Assembly (NCBI RefSeq): GCF_011290505.1 | Contig: NZ_JAANPV010000004.1 | Coordinates: forward strand, 124,001 to 188,000 | Source: Paenalcaligenes suwonensis | GTDB lineage: Bacteria; Pseudomonadota; Gammaproteobacteria; Burkholderiales; Burkholderiaceae_B | Length of the DNA stretch: 64,000 bases | Direction: 5' to 3' | In this document: one piece after another, positions 50,219-59,528 of the stretch | Layout of the letters: every line of letters begins with the position of its first letter | How positions within the stretch are numbered: position 1 is the stretch's first letter | Notes under the pieces: generated by a model | Databases searched by the model: none | What the model was told of the DNA's origin: nothing | The model's input: the letters and a program-made list of their open reading frames with translations, nothing else | Program-made: the position numbers and the translations under genes

Positions 50219-51549
50219 GATTGCTGGCGCTGCAGTATTTCGTTAATACCGCCTATCACGCGCTGTACAGAACCTTTATGCTGCTGCACCCAGTGCAAGC
50301 CTGCATCCGACATGCTCTCTAGCTTGTGCCTGTCTTCCAACAAATCCATGGCTTGTTTTACAGCCGTAGCCGCATTGGGTGCACGTAATGCTGCACCCTC
50401 TAAAATGGCGTCCGTCACGGCTTGCTCAAAATTACGGGTGTGACTGCCTACAATCACCGGTACACCCAATGCGCAGGCTTCAATAAAATTCTGGCCGCCT
50501 AAGGGTGCAAAGCTCCCCGCGACAATTGCTACCTGCGCTTGTGCGTAATACCAGGGCATTTCCCCTAAGCTATCACCCAACACCACATCGGCCTCTCGGC
50601 ACATGGACACAGCAGAACTACACCCATCACCAGCAGCTAACAAATCCGTGCGTCTACACACATGCAACCCCTGCGCTTGCAACAACGCAAAGGCAGATTC
50701 AAAACGTTGTGGATGACGTGGGATTAGGTAAAACAGGGTACGCTGCGCCGGGTCCAAATCCATTTGCTGTTCTTTGCGTGTTTGGCGAGTGAGTTCGGGA
50801 ATGAACATCTCATCCTCACCTTCACGCGTGCTCGCTACCAGCACAATACGTCTACCCACACTGTGCGCAAAACTGCGCCCACGGCTCACTTGCGATTCGG
50901 ATAGCTGCACATCGAACTTAAAGTTGCCCGATACGCGCACGGCATGACCACCTGCTTGCTCTAAGCGTTGCGCATCGTGCAAGGTTTGCGCATAGATTTC
51001 CGTAAAACGTGAATACGCCACCCGCATCATGCTACCTATACGCAAACTTTGACGTAGCGACTGGTCAGAAAACCTCGCACTAGCAAGCACCACAGGTAAC
51101 TTGGCCTTGCTGGCCGCGTACATTAAGTTAGGCCATACCTCGCGCTCTATCATGACCGCGATAGCGGGCTGATAATGCTTAATAAAACGCTTGCAAGCAC
51201 CTGGGAAGTCATAGGGCAACCACTGCTGGAACAAACGCCCCTCAGCAATTTCCTGCGTAAACATGCGCTCACCTTCTGCCCTACCGGTATAGGTCAAATG
51301 CGTGAGCAAAATAATATGGCCTTGCTTCAATAACGCAGCAACCAAAGGCTGCGCTGCACGAATTTCGCCCAGACTTACGGCGTGAATCCAAATAGGTTTG
51401 GACTGCCAACTTGGCCCTCGGTAATAGCCGAAGCGTTTAGCGCCTAAGATATCCCAACGCCCACCCACACGTCGCGCTCGCAGGCCCATCCATGCCAGTA
51501 GCAGTGGTGAAAACAAACGCAGTAATAGAGTGTAGAAAAAACGATTCAC
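50215..51549 (-). CDS. waaA: 3-deoxy-D-manno-octulosonic acid (Kdo) transferase
   Basis: 444-residue GT-B glycosyltransferase that adds Kdo to lipid IVA in LPS core synthesis. Typical landmarks: N-terminal membrane-anchoring helix, IWIHAVSLGEIRAAQPL, MIEREVWPNLM, ASARFSDQS and, in the C-terminal half, PRHPQRF and GDSLGEMPWYY, then SFAPLGGQNFIEACALGVPVI. It follows waaC by 20 bp on the same strand, so the two form an LPS core unit. Slightly longer than the usual 420-430 residues, with the extra residues in the C-terminal half. Confidence 0.94.
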   Translation of the reverse strand: MNRFFYTLLLRLFSPLLLAWMGLRARRVGGRWDILGAKRFGYYRGPSWQSKPIWIHAVSLGEIRAAQPLVAALLKQGHIILLTHLTYTGRAEGERMFTQEIAEGRLFQQWLPYDFPGACKRFIKHYQPAIAVMIEREVWPNLMYAASKAKLPVVLASARFSDQSLRQSLRIGSMMRVAYSRFTEIYAQTLHDAQRLEQAGGHAVRVSGNFKFDVQLSESQVSRGRSFAHSVGRRIVLVASTREGEDEMFIPELTRQTRKEQQMDLDPAQRTLFYLIPRHPQRFESAFALLQAQGLHVCRRTDLLAAGDGCSSAVSMCREADVVLGDSLGEMPWYYAQAQVAIVAGSFAPLGGQNFIEACALGVPVIVGSHTRNFEQAVTDAILEGAALRAPNAATAVKQAMDLLEDRHKLESMSDAGLHWVQQHKGSVQRVIGGINEILQRQQS

Positions 51550-51569
51550 AGTTGGGTCATCATCGTGAA

Positions 51570-52568
51570 TTATGGCTGATAGAAGCCATCGGCTCCGGTG
51601 AGCGTTTCATTTCTGGGGGAGCTTAAGGCCTGATTGATGGCACTTAAGACAGTTTCAGCAGAAGGCTCTCTGCCCCGCTCACCCAAACTCGCTGTATACG
51701 CAGAACCTTCTAATGGCGTGCGCACAGGTGTAGAGGCTTTATAAATACCAATAGTAGGACGCCCCAAACCTGCAGACAAGTGTGTCAAACCGCTATCTAA
51801 GCCCACCATCAATGTTGCACCCGCCAACTGCTCGGCAACTTCGGACAACGCCATACGCGGCATAACCTGCGCATCTGTTCTGCCTTTAATCAAGGCTTCA
51901 GCGCGCGCACTTTCTGACGGACTACCTGCCAACAGACGTAACGACAATCCACGACTTTGTAGATCATCGAACACACGTAACCAGTTTGCTGGTGCCCATA
52001 ACTTATCATCCCTGCTGGCAGACGGCATGATGATGGCATAAGGCTGCACAGGAACGCGCTCACTAATAGCCTGCAAACCAAAATCAGGCGCGCCATCGTA
52101 TGTGTAGCCAAAAGTGGCAGCGGCCAAGGTACGTTGACGTATCACCGCAGGTTGCCAGAATTCAACTCGGTGCTTCACGTTATAAAACAACGACGCCAAG
52201 GGTTCACGTGCTGATTTCCAATCCAAGCCATGACGCACACCATTGGTTTGACGTACGATCCAAATGGATTTCATTAATGCCTGCATATCCAAAACAATGT
52301 CGTAGCGCTTGTTCGCCAACCGTTGTTTTAGTTGTTGACGTTCGGCCCGCACTTCAGCGGTCCACCACCCTTTACGCCAGCGCCTGTGCGCTACGGTAAT
52401 CACATCGCGCACAGCCGGATGCCAGGCAGGAATTTCGGCAAATGCCTCTTCAGCTACCCAGTCAATGCGTGCGTCTGGCACATGCCTAGCTATGTCCGAA
52501 ATAGCCGGCAGCATATGCACTAGGTCGCCCAGCGAAGAAGTGCGTACGATTAGAATTTCACAGGTCAT
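51570..52568 (-). CDS. waaC: Lipopolysaccharide heptosyltransferase I
   Basis: 332-residue GT9-family transferase that adds the first heptose to Kdo of the inner core. Motifs: ILIVRTSSLGDLVHMLPAISDIA at the N terminus, IDWVAEEAFAEIP, YDIVLDMQALMKS and, in the C-terminal nucleotide-binding half, ATLMVGLDSGLTHLSAGLGRPTIGIYKAS. First gene of the waaC-waaA unit. Confidence 0.94.
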   Translation of the reverse strand: MTCEILIVRTSSLGDLVHMLPAISDIARHVPDARIDWVAEEAFAEIPAWHPAVRDVITVAHRRWRKGWWTAEVRAERQQLKQRLANKRYDIVLDMQALMKSIWIVRQTNGVRHGLDWKSAREPLASLFYNVKHRVEFWQPAVIRQRTLAAATFGYTYDGAPDFGLQAISERVPVQPYAIIMPSASRDDKLWAPANWLRVFDDLQSRGLSLRLLAGSPSESARAEALIKGRTDAQVMPRMALSEVAEQLAGATLMVGLDSGLTHLSAGLGRPTIGIYKASTPVRTPLEGSAYTASLGERGREPSAETVLSAINQALSSPRNETLTGADGFYQP

Positions 52569-52589
52569 CTTTGCATTATAGCGTAGGGG

Positions 52590-52625
52590 AAATGCAGCGA
52601 TTCAACGTACCTGCATTTCTTTTTT
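52590..52625 (+). terminator. Orphan terminator-like hairpin on the plus strand
   Basis: AAATGCAG/CTGCATTT stem with a 13-base loop and CTTTTTT after it. No plus-strand gene ends upstream of it: it lies just beyond the waaC start and 131 bp before the EamA gene. It may insulate that gene from antisense transcription or end a short RNA. Confidence 0.5.
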
Positions 52626-52651
52626 GAGACGTTTTTTCATCTTTTACAACA

Positions 52652-52702
52652 ATCCCTGCTCTTTTTGCTAGGACGCCAGACAAGGTGTAGCAAACAAGGG
52701 AT
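52652..52702 (+). promoter_or_regulatory. Structured leader upstream of the EamA transporter
   Basis: Nested inverted repeats ATCCCT/AGGGAT (52652-52657 and 52697-52702) and TTTGCTA/TAGCAAA (52664-52670 and 52688-52694) enclose a 17-base loop. The element sits 54 bp before the start codon, so it is likely transcribed as a leader hairpin or is an operator. No known riboswitch class was recognised. Confidence 0.4.
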
Positions 52703-52755
52703 AATCATTTACATAATTAAAAATTTTCACGACGAGACACCGCAGGAATCGCTTC

Positions 52756-53652
52756 ATGGCTGCACCCAATCCAATCTTTGGCATTTTGCTTCTGATTCTT
52801 TCCTCTTGGTCGCTCTCTGGCCTTGATGCTAGTGGAAAATGGATCATGGGTGCTGGTGCCTCATTAGTCTTGTTGTGCTGGGTACGCTATACCGTTCATC
52901 TGGGCTTAATCCTGATGATCACCTTGCCCTCAAAAGGGCCCTCCATACTACGAATTCGTTACCCCGGCTTGCAGATGCTGCGAGGCACTGTGGCACTGGT
53001 TGGTACCTTCACTTTTTTCACAGCGCTGCATTATTTACCGCAAGCTGAAGCCACTGCTATCAATTTTCTATCGCCACTATTAATGCTGGCCGTAGCACCG
53101 TGGGTACTCAATGAGCCCATGCGTATTTCACGTTGGGTGGCCGCCGCCACGGGTTTTGCGGGTGTATTAATTATTATCCGCCCCAGTTCAGGGTTAGATA
53201 TGGTGGGCGTGGCATGGGGGCTAACTACCGCCTGTTTGTTTGCTGTACAGCATATAGTGACACGCAAATTAGCGCTGGATGACGCTTTTAGTACGCTTAT
53301 TTGGGGCGGTATTACCGGTTCTGTACTCAGCTCCATACTGGTGCCATTTCACTGGCAAGAAATCAGCAGTATTTTGTCTGGCTTTGACCTCACCCAATGG
53401 CTAATTTTGCTGTCCACTGGCTTTTGGGGTGGGCTAGGACATTTGCTGCAAATTCAAGCCTATCAACGTGCCCCGGCCTCGATGCTGGCACCGTTTTTAT
53501 ACCTGCAGATTGTGAGCGCTGCCACCTTAGGATGGCTAGTGTGGGGGCACTTCCCCGATGCACTCACGTGGCTGGGTATTTCTATTATTTGTTGTAGCGG
53601 CATTGTGATTGGCATTATTGAATGGCGTCGCCAAGCAAGTGTGCAAAGCTAA
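52756..53652 (+). CDS. EamA/DMT-family transporter
   Basis: 298-residue, ten-helix drug/metabolite transporter with two EamA repeats; the first repeat ends LLMLAVAPWVLNEPMRISRWVAAATGFAGVLIIIRP (cited in part), the family's pattern of helix five plus loop. RhaT-like or S-adenosylmethionine transporter-like relatives exist; the substrate is unknown. Convergent with the DUF2442-DUF4375 gene (9 bp between stops). Preceded by an unusual leader with two hairpins. Confidence 0.85.
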   Translation: MAAPNPIFGILLLILSSWSLSGLDASGKWIMGAGASLVLLCWVRYTVHLGLILMITLPSKGPSILRIRYPGLQMLRGTVALVGTFTFFTALHYLPQAEATAINFLSPLLMLAVAPWVLNEPMRISRWVAAATGFAGVLIIIRPSSGLDMVGVAWGLTTACLFAVQHIVTRKLALDDAFSTLIWGGITGSVLSSILVPFHWQEISSILSGFDLTQWLILLSTGFWGGLGHLLQIQAYQRAPASMLAPFLYLQIVSAATLGWLVWGHFPDALTWLGISIICCSGIVIGIIEWRRQASVQS

Positions 53653-53661
53653 CACAAAGGC

Positions 53662-54288
53662 TTAGGCGTAATGGCGCACCACCAACTCGGGTAGCGGATC
53701 GGGGTAATCCCAAAACGCCTGATCCAATTCGTACATTTGGTCGTTATCGTCTTCTGAAATCATGACCGGCAAATCGCCTAATGATACCTCGCGGTCAGTT
53801 TCACCGTACGGCTGCACCAACGCATACATTTGCTGCACGATACGGTACATGTGCTGAGCCCCTATAGCCTCTAACGCATGCAAAGCAGTTAAACAGTTTG
53901 CCTCACCCCAATTACAGAAAAACTGTAAAAACCCGCCATTATTCACGTCGGCTTCTAAGCGCCACAATGCGACCAGCTCTTGCTCACGTGGAGAGAGGCG
54001 TGACACATCCCATTCTTGCTCTGCTGCCTGCTTCAACGCAGCATCATACAAAGGGTCTTGCAACAAATCCCACACTGACACCATCCCTGTTGGGAAAGGT
54101 TTCCACAGAGCGGGCCAATTCACCCCATAGCCATCATCAGTCAGCACCCATGCTGTACGTTCGTCTGGCGATGCTTTCTCTACCCGTATATAACGCTGAA
54201 TAGGGGTGTGCAGCACCACGCCACTGCGCAAGGTCAGCACAATATCGCTATCTGTAATCTGCACCTCTGCAATGCGGTATGCGTCCAT
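53662..54288 (-). CDS. DUF2442-DUF4375 (DMP19-like) fusion protein
   Basis: 208-residue cytoplasmic protein. Residues 1 to about 75 resemble DUF2442 (AYRIAEVQITDSDIVLTLRSG ... WALVLTDDG-like VLTDDGYGVNWPAL), and the remainder resembles DUF4375/DMP19 (LSPREQELVALWRLEADVNNGGFLQFF, then CLTALHALEAIGA). Both are small domains found in many bacterial proteins; DUF2442 often accompanies toxin-antitoxin-like genes. The start is the ATG of MDAYRIAE because a longer frame overlaps fmt. It starts 4 bp after the fmt stop, so it is the last gene of the def-fmt unit. Function unknown. Confidence 0.75.
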   Translation of the reverse strand: MDAYRIAEVQITDSDIVLTLRSGVVLHTPIQRYIRVEKASPDERTAWVLTDDGYGVNWPALWKPFPTGMVSVWDLLQDPLYDAALKQAAEQEWDVSRLSPREQELVALWRLEADVNNGGFLQFFCNWGEANCLTALHALEAIGAQHMYRIVQQMYALVQPYGETDREVSLGDLPVMISEDDNDQMYELDQAFWDYPDPLPELVVRHYA

Positions 54289-54292
54289 TAAC

Positions 54293-55237
54293 TTAGCTTC
54301 TGGACCAACCTTGTACAAAACTGCTCACAGGCTGACGTTTACTGCCGGGGCGCTGTAGTTCAGTAATGCGCAACACACCGTCGCCTGTTGCCACATCGAT
54401 GCCGTCGGCCGTGGCGGCAATCACGTGTCCAGGCTCGGCTGCACTGTTAGCCGGTAAGACCTCAGCGCGCCACACTTTCACCAAACCATCGATACCATCC
54501 AAGGCCATGGTGGAACCTAACATAGGATCAAAAGCGCGAATACGGCGCTCCAACGCCACAGCCGGTTGCGTGAAATCTAGAGGTGCTTCGGTTTTCAGCA
54601 GTTTTTCGGCATACGTTACGCCGGCCTCAGGCTGCTTCACCGCTGTAGGTGCGGTGCCATCAGCCAGTTGCTGCAGAATTTCCACGATGCATTCCGCGCC
54701 CATATGGGTAAGCTCGTCTTGCAAGCTCGCACCGGAATGATCGGGGCGTATATCCATCGCACGCACCAGCAACATATCACCAGTATCCAACCCAGCGTCC
54801 ATTTGCATAATGGTGATACCTGTTTGCGCATCACCCATTTCGATGGCGCGCTGTATAGGTGCCGCACCACGCCAACGAGGCAATAAGCTGGCATGAATGT
54901 TCAAACATCCATACTTAGGCAAATCCAACACCCATTGTGGCAAGATTAGGCCATAGGCAGCCACCACCATGACGTCAGGTTGCACAGTTTGCAATAGACG
55001 CTGCGCGGCCTCGGCATCTTCGGGGTATTTACCATCTAAACGCAGGCTTTGTGGTTGTGCCACTTCTATACCATGCGCTAAGGCTGCTTCTTTTACAGGG
55101 CTAGGGCGTAGTTTCATCCCTCGCCCAGAAGGACGATCAGGCTGCGTCATCACGAGGGGCACCTCGTGACCAGCAGCCAAAATAGCTTCTAGCGCCTGAC
55201 GCGCAAACTCGGGAGTGCCCGCAAATACCACGCGCAT
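54293..55237 (-). CDS. fmt: Methionyl-tRNA formyltransferase
   Basis: 314-residue enzyme that formylates initiator Met-tRNA using 10-formyltetrahydrofolate. The N-terminal domain has [19 protein letters not shown] and the active-site run [20 protein letters not shown], then [18 protein letters not shown]. The C-terminal OB domain includes [12 protein letters not shown]. It follows def with 5 bp between them, the common def-fmt pair. Confidence 0.96.
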   Translation of the reverse strand: MRVVFAGTPEFARQALEAILAAGHEVPLVMTQPDRPSGRGMKLRPSPVKEAALAHGIEVAQPQSLRLDGKYPEDAEAAQRLLQTVQPDVMVVAAYGLILPQWVLDLPKYGCLNIHASLLPRWRGAAPIQRAIEMGDAQTGITIMQMDAGLDTGDMLLVRAMDIRPDHSGASLQDELTHMGAECIVEILQQLADGTAPTAVKQPEAGVTYAEKLLKTEAPLDFTQPAVALERRIRAFDPMLGSTMALDGIDGLVKVWRAEVLPANSAAEPGHVIAATADGIDVATGDGVLRITELQRPGSKRQPVSSFVQGWSRS

Positions 55238-55242
55238 ACTGA

Positions 55243-55755
55243 CTACACCTTTTCAGCTTCGCGTTTCTGCTTGCGTAAACGAGTACGAATGCGGTCTTGC
55301 TTGAGGTTAGAGAGGTATTCCACAAACACTTTGCCTAGCAGGTGGTCCAGCTCGTGCTGTACACACACAGCCAACAAACCGTCGGCGTCGAATTCGTAGC
55401 TTTCGCCTTTTTCGTTCAAGGCACGCACACGCACTTGGGCAGAGCGCTCAACTTTGTCGTATACGCCAGGCACAGACAAGCACCCTTCTTCGTACACGCG
55501 CCCTTCGTCGCTGTGCCAAATAATTTCGGGGTTAATCAGTACGTGTAAGTCATTACCCTCTTCGGATACGTCGATGACTACCACGCGCTCGTGCACGTCT
55601 ACTTGGGTTGCAGCCAAGCCTACGCCGGGAGCATCGTACATGGTTTCAGCCATGTCCTTCACCAATTGGCGAATGCGATCATCCACTTGCGCAACAGGTT
55701 TTGCCACGGTATGCAAACGAGCATCAGGATATTGGAGTATAGGAAGTAAAGCCAT
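55243..55755 (-). CDS. def: Peptide deformylase
   Basis: 170-residue metallo-hydrolase that removes the formyl group from nascent proteins. The three motifs are present: GVGLAATQV (I), EGCLSVPG (II, Cys ligand) and [12 protein letters not shown] (III, HExxH). First gene of def-fmt-DUF2442/DUF4375. dprA is divergent, 163 bp away. Confidence 0.97.
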   Translation of the reverse strand: MALLPILQYPDARLHTVAKPVAQVDDRIRQLVKDMAETMYDAPGVGLAATQVDVHERVVVIDVSEEGNDLHVLINPEIIWHSDEGRVYEEGCLSVPGVYDKVERSAQVRVRALNEKGESYEFDADGLLAVCVQHELDHLLGKVFVEYLSNLKQDRIRTRLRKQKREAEKV

Positions 55756-55918
55756 TTAGTCGGTACACAAAAACGATACTTAAAAAGGTATTTTAAGCCA
55801 TCATGCGGTCTGTAGACAGCCATTCCATGGCTAATACACGCTACACCCTTACAAATACATGGATAATGGCAACACTTATGGCCATTTTTAGCGCCAGTTT
55901 CATGGCACACTCTGCTAC

Positions 55919-57079
55919 ATGATGTCTACCACCGGCCCCTCTGATTCCGAACTGTATTACTGGCTACGCCTAAGCGTTGAGCCATCGCTTGGCCCTGCTC
56001 ACGCACGCACATTGCTCTCGCATTTTGGGCTACCGCCCGATATTTATAGCCAACCAGTAGGGATGCTAAGCAAAGTGCTGCCCAGCAATCTTGCCGCACA
56101 GCTCAAAGCCTCTGCTAGCCCCGATGTAGAAACACACATTCAGCAAGCCCTAGAATGGGCCTCGGTTACGCCTAACCATATCATCACGTTGGCAGACCCT
56201 GATTACCCACAAGCTTTGCTAGAAAGCCATGATCCACCACTATTAATTTACGCCAAGGGCAACAAACAGCTCTTGAATGTGCCCAGCCTAGCCATTGTTG
56301 GTGCCCGCAGCGCCACGCAAGTGGGTAACGAAAATGCGCATGCCTTTGCCAAGCACCTTACCGAACTAGGGTGGAGTATTGTCAGCGGCTTAGCCAGCGG
56401 CATTGATGCCGCCGCACACGCTGGTAGCTTAGAAGCCCAAAACCCTAATGCCAGTACCATTGCCGTTTTAGGCACTGGGCTGGATATTATTTATCCAGCA
56501 CGTAATCGCGATTTGGCCCATCGCATTGCACAGCACGGCATACTGATTAGCGAATTTCCGTTAGGCACGCGCGCGTTGCCTTACCATTTTCCGCAGCGCA
56601 ATCGCATTGTGGCCGGATTAGCTACCGGCGTTTTAGTCGTAGAAGCAGCCCTAAAAAGTGGCTCGCTAATTACGGCCAAACAAGCGCTAGAACTAGACCG
56701 CGAAGTTTTTGCCATTCCAGGCTCTATACATTCACCCTTGGCGAGGGGCTGCCACCAGCTCATACGCCAAGGTGCCAAGCTGGTGGAATCTGCTGAACAC
56801 ATACAGGAAGAAATTGCGCACAAGCAACCACGCTTATCGCACTATGCACTGCCAGTTCGCCCTCATACGGCTACCCCACGCACACCAGCACTGGCTCGCG
56901 AACAACAACACATTTTGGATGTAATGGGTTTTGAACCCATTAGCCCCGAAGCCATCCAACAACGCACCAGCATGGACTTGGCTACATTAGCTACCCATTT
57001 ACTGGAGCTAGAGCTGGCGGGTAATATTGCCCTGTCGCAAAGCGGCCATTACCAGCGCATTAACGCTGATCACACCTAA
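55919..57079 (+). CDS. dprA: DNA processing protein DprA
   Basis: 386-residue Smf/DprA protein, a single-strand DNA binder that loads RecA during natural transformation. N-terminal SAM-like domain (about 1-60), Rossmann-fold core with VGARSATQVGNENA, VSGLASGIDAAAHAG, GTGLDIIYPARNRDLA and FPQRNRIVAGL, and a C-terminal winged-helix (DprA_WH) near 320-386 (GFEPISPEAIQQRTSMDLATLATHLLELELAG, cited in part). Two start ATGs are adjacent at 55919 and 55922. Co-presence with the def-fmt pair on the opposite strand is a common arrangement. Confidence 0.95.
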   Translation: MMSTTGPSDSELYYWLRLSVEPSLGPAHARTLLSHFGLPPDIYSQPVGMLSKVLPSNLAAQLKASASPDVETHIQQALEWASVTPNHIITLADPDYPQALLESHDPPLLIYAKGNKQLLNVPSLAIVGARSATQVGNENAHAFAKHLTELGWSIVSGLASGIDAAAHAGSLEAQNPNASTIAVLGTGLDIIYPARNRDLAHRIAQHGILISEFPLGTRALPYHFPQRNRIVAGLATGVLVVEAALKSGSLITAKQALELDREVFAIPGSIHSPLARGCHQLIRQGAKLVESAEHIQEEIAHKQPRLSHYALPVRPHTATPRTPALAREQQHILDVMGFEPISPEAIQQRTSMDLATLATHLLELELAGNIALSQSGHYQRINADHT

Positions 57080-57112
57080 ACACCTTGAGTTTTTCGCACC
57101 AGTAGCTTGCAC

Positions 57113-57568
57113 ATGAACCCTTCAATCCCCCCTACATTACTCGCCGAATTAGGCACATTACCAGTACAAGGCAGAGCATGGCCCAAAGCCATCGCATGGC
57201 TAGCATGGTTGGTAGTGATAGGGATTGGGTTGCGCTTACTACTCACGGCGTCTGGCCCACATGGGCAGGCCGCAAGCCCTATGATTATTGGTGCCATTGT
57301 GTTGGCCTACACAGGGATTATTGTGATGGCTTGGTATATGTACCATGGCCAAACCACCATCACAGAAGATGGCATTAGCCAAAGCTGGCTATTTAAACGC
57401 CACATTGCATGGCAAGACATACGACACGCTAAATTTGTGCCCATGCTATTTTCTAAACGTTTGATCTGCTTTCCGGTACGGGGCAGACCTGTCACCTTCC
57501 AAGGCAGTGACCAGAACGTGCAAGTTGCATTTGCTCGCATCGCTCTGGCCTACCGACATAAGGCTTAA
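57113..57568 (+). CDS. Small two-helix membrane protein with PH-like domain
   Basis: 151 residues from the ATG at 57113. Two hydrophobic helices (about 25-46, 55-75) are followed by a soluble segment TTITEDGISQSWLFKRHIAWQDI, typical of the PH-like domain of small bacterial membrane proteins (DUF304-like). Start choice: an in-frame TTG lies 6 bp upstream. Stop overlaps the stop of the convergent aapJ-like gene in TTAA (57565-57568). Function unknown. Confidence 0.65.
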   Translation: MNPSIPPTLLAELGTLPVQGRAWPKAIAWLAWLVVIGIGLRLLLTASGPHGQAASPMIIGAIVLAYTGIIVMAWYMYHGQTTITEDGISQSWLFKRHIAWQDIRHAKFVPMLFSKRLICFPVRGRPVTFQGSDQNVQVAFARIALAYRHKA

Positions 57569-58581
57569 CGTACTGGCAAGCCGTACATCAAACCACCGTC
57601 AGTCCACAACGCGTTCAAACCGCGTTTGATCTGCAGTGGGCTGCCTTCACCTACAGTGCGGTTAAAGCTTTCGCCGTAGTTACCCACTTGTTTGATGATG
57701 TTGTACGCCCATGTTTCGTCCAGACCCAGGTTTTTACCCGAACCGGCGGTAACACCCAACAAACGTTGGATATTTGGGTTTTTGCTGTCCAAGTAGCTGT
57801 CTACGTTGGCAGAAGTTAAGCCCAACTCTTCAGCATTCAACATAGCTTGGAAAGACCATTTCACAATGTTCAACCATGCATCGTCACCTTGACGCACAAA
57901 TGGTCCCAGTGGCTCTTTAGAAATAATTTCAGGCAATACTACATAGTCTGCTGGGTTAGCAGTGCGTGAAATACGAATAGAGGCCAAACCAGACGCATCG
58001 GTAGTGAACACATCGCAACGACCCGACACAAACGCGTTAACCACTTCGTTAAACTGGTCGTACACCACCGGTGTGTATTCCACGTTGTGAGCACGTGCCC
58101 AGTCGGCCATGGTGTTTTCGTTAGAGGTACCTGTCTGCATACATACCGTGGCGCCGTTTAAATCTTTGGCACTATTCACACCCAACGATACTGGTACCAA
58201 GAAGCCCTGACCATCGTAGAAGTTAATACCAGCACTAATCGCGCCTACCGCTGTATCGCGCTGTTGCGTCACCGTCGTATTACGTGCCAACACGTCTACT
58301 TCACCTGACTGTAGCGCCGTAAAACGCTGCTGAGCATTCAAGGGTACAGCTTTAAATTTCTCGGCATCACCCAACGTAGCTGCGGCCACGGCGCGACATA
58401 CGTCAACGTCCAGACCTTCCCACTCACCCTTGTCATTCGGGGCTGAAAAACCTGCAAACCCAGTAGTTACACCACACGCTACATAGCCACGCGCCTTAAC
58501 TACATCCAATGTCCCTGCTTGTGCTGCCGACATCCCCAGAACTGCAGAGGCTACCGCTGCAACAACGTGTTTTAAACGCAT
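57565..58581 (-). CDS. General L-amino acid ABC transporter binding protein (AapJ-like)
   Basis: 338-residue periplasmic binding protein of the PAAT family, closest to AapJ by its GTLDVVKARGYVACGVTTGFAGFSAP and DVDVCRAVAAATLGDAEKFKAVPL segments. A signal peptide (KHVVAAVASAVLGMSAAQA) precedes it. The start is the ATG with AGGAGATCAG upstream; a longer frame from 58617 is unlikely. The permease and ATPase genes (aapQMP) that usually follow are absent, so it either uses the hisPQM system encoded 2.4 kb away or another system. Confidence 0.87.
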   Translation of the reverse strand: MRLKHVVAAVASAVLGMSAAQAGTLDVVKARGYVACGVTTGFAGFSAPNDKGEWEGLDVDVCRAVAAATLGDAEKFKAVPLNAQQRFTALQSGEVDVLARNTTVTQQRDTAVGAISAGINFYDGQGFLVPVSLGVNSAKDLNGATVCMQTGTSNENTMADWARAHNVEYTPVVYDQFNEVVNAFVSGRCDVFTTDASGLASIRISRTANPADYVVLPEIISKEPLGPFVRQGDDAWLNIVKWSFQAMLNAEELGLTSANVDSYLDSKNPNIQRLLGVTAGSGKNLGLDETWAYNIIKQVGNYGESFNRTVGEGSPLQIKRGLNALWTDGGLMYGLPVR

Positions 58582-58673
58582 CTCTGATCTCCTTTCTTCC
58601 ATAAGTAGTGCAAGCAAATAGTACCGCAGCCCATGCGCCGTCGCCCTAGTATTAGTTTATGGCTAACGGGTAT

Positions 58674-59354
58674 TTACACGTAGTCGCGGTGGCCAAATAA
58701 TGCCGACCCTATACGCAATTCTGTGCTGCCTTCTTCAATAGCCAACACATAGTCTTGGCTCATTCCCATCGATAACCGGTGCACCGGATAACCGGCCTCT
58801 AACGCGTGCTGCTGTGCAGATCTAGCGGCGCTAAAACAACGACGTATTTCGGCTTCATCATCCGTTTGTGTGGCCATGGTCATCACACCCTTAACGTGTA
58901 AGTGTGGATACGCTTTCAATTTCTGTAAAAACGCGACCAAGTCAGCAGGCTCTAACCCTGTTTTGCTCTCTTCAGCAGCCGTTTTCAGTTGAATCAGCAC
59001 ATCCAGCGTGCGCTCTTCCAGCTCTAACCGCTTTTCTAGTGCCTCGGCAAGCGATTCTCGATCTAAGGACTGTAACTCGCTCACATAACGAGCAACGTCT
59101 CTGGCCTTATTGCTTTGCGCATGACCAATCATTACCCACTCAAACTGCTGGTCTGGCATGTGCTCGCAACGTTTGCGTATATCCGGCAAGCGGTTTTCAC
59201 CAAAGCGCGTTAACCCCAACGCGGCGGCTTCCAGTACCTTGCTGTCCTCAAAGGTTTTGCTCACCGGTAATAACGTCACCTCAGACGCATCACGGCCCAC
59301 CTTTTGACAAGCTTGCTCAATATTGCGCCTAATGGCGGCAAGTCGTTGCTGCAT
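58674..59354 (-). CDS. yggS: Pyridoxal phosphate homeostasis protein (YggS)
   Basis: 226-residue alanine-racemase-fold protein that binds PLP through Lys33 in LLPVSKTF. Family landmarks are FGENRLPDI, WVMIGHAQSNK, LHVKGVMTMA and LSMGMSQDYVLAIEEGSTELRIGSALFG (cited in part). It maintains PLP balance. Divergent from gdhA; the shared intergenic region of 174 bp holds both promoters. Confidence 0.93.
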   Translation of the reverse strand: MQQRLAAIRRNIEQACQKVGRDASEVTLLPVSKTFEDSKVLEAAALGLTRFGENRLPDIRKRCEHMPDQQFEWVMIGHAQSNKARDVARYVSELQSLDRESLAEALEKRLELEERTLDVLIQLKTAAEESKTGLEPADLVAFLQKLKAYPHLHVKGVMTMATQTDDEAEIRRCFSAARSAQQHALEAGYPVHRLSMGMSQDYVLAIEEGSTELRIGSALFGHRDYV

Positions 59355-59414
59355 AGTGCTTTACCAAAAATAGAATGTGTACAGATAACAGAATAGACTA
59401 TTGAATCATAGGTC

Positions 59415-59452
59415 AGGTGTGTACGTATTTAGTACAGGGTTGCGACACACCT
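59415..59452. promoter_or_regulatory. Inverted repeat in the yggS-gdhA intergenic region
   Basis: Arms AGGTGTG (59415-59421) and CACACCT (59446-59452) with a GTAC/GTAC repeat inside, about 77 bp before the gdhA start. A possible operator or hairpin of unknown function. Confidence 0.3.
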
Positions 59453-59528
59453 CAATTGGCGTAAAAATGAAGTACTGCCCAAAGAGGCAGATCACAATCT
59501 TTACAACAACACTATTTATAGCACCGTA

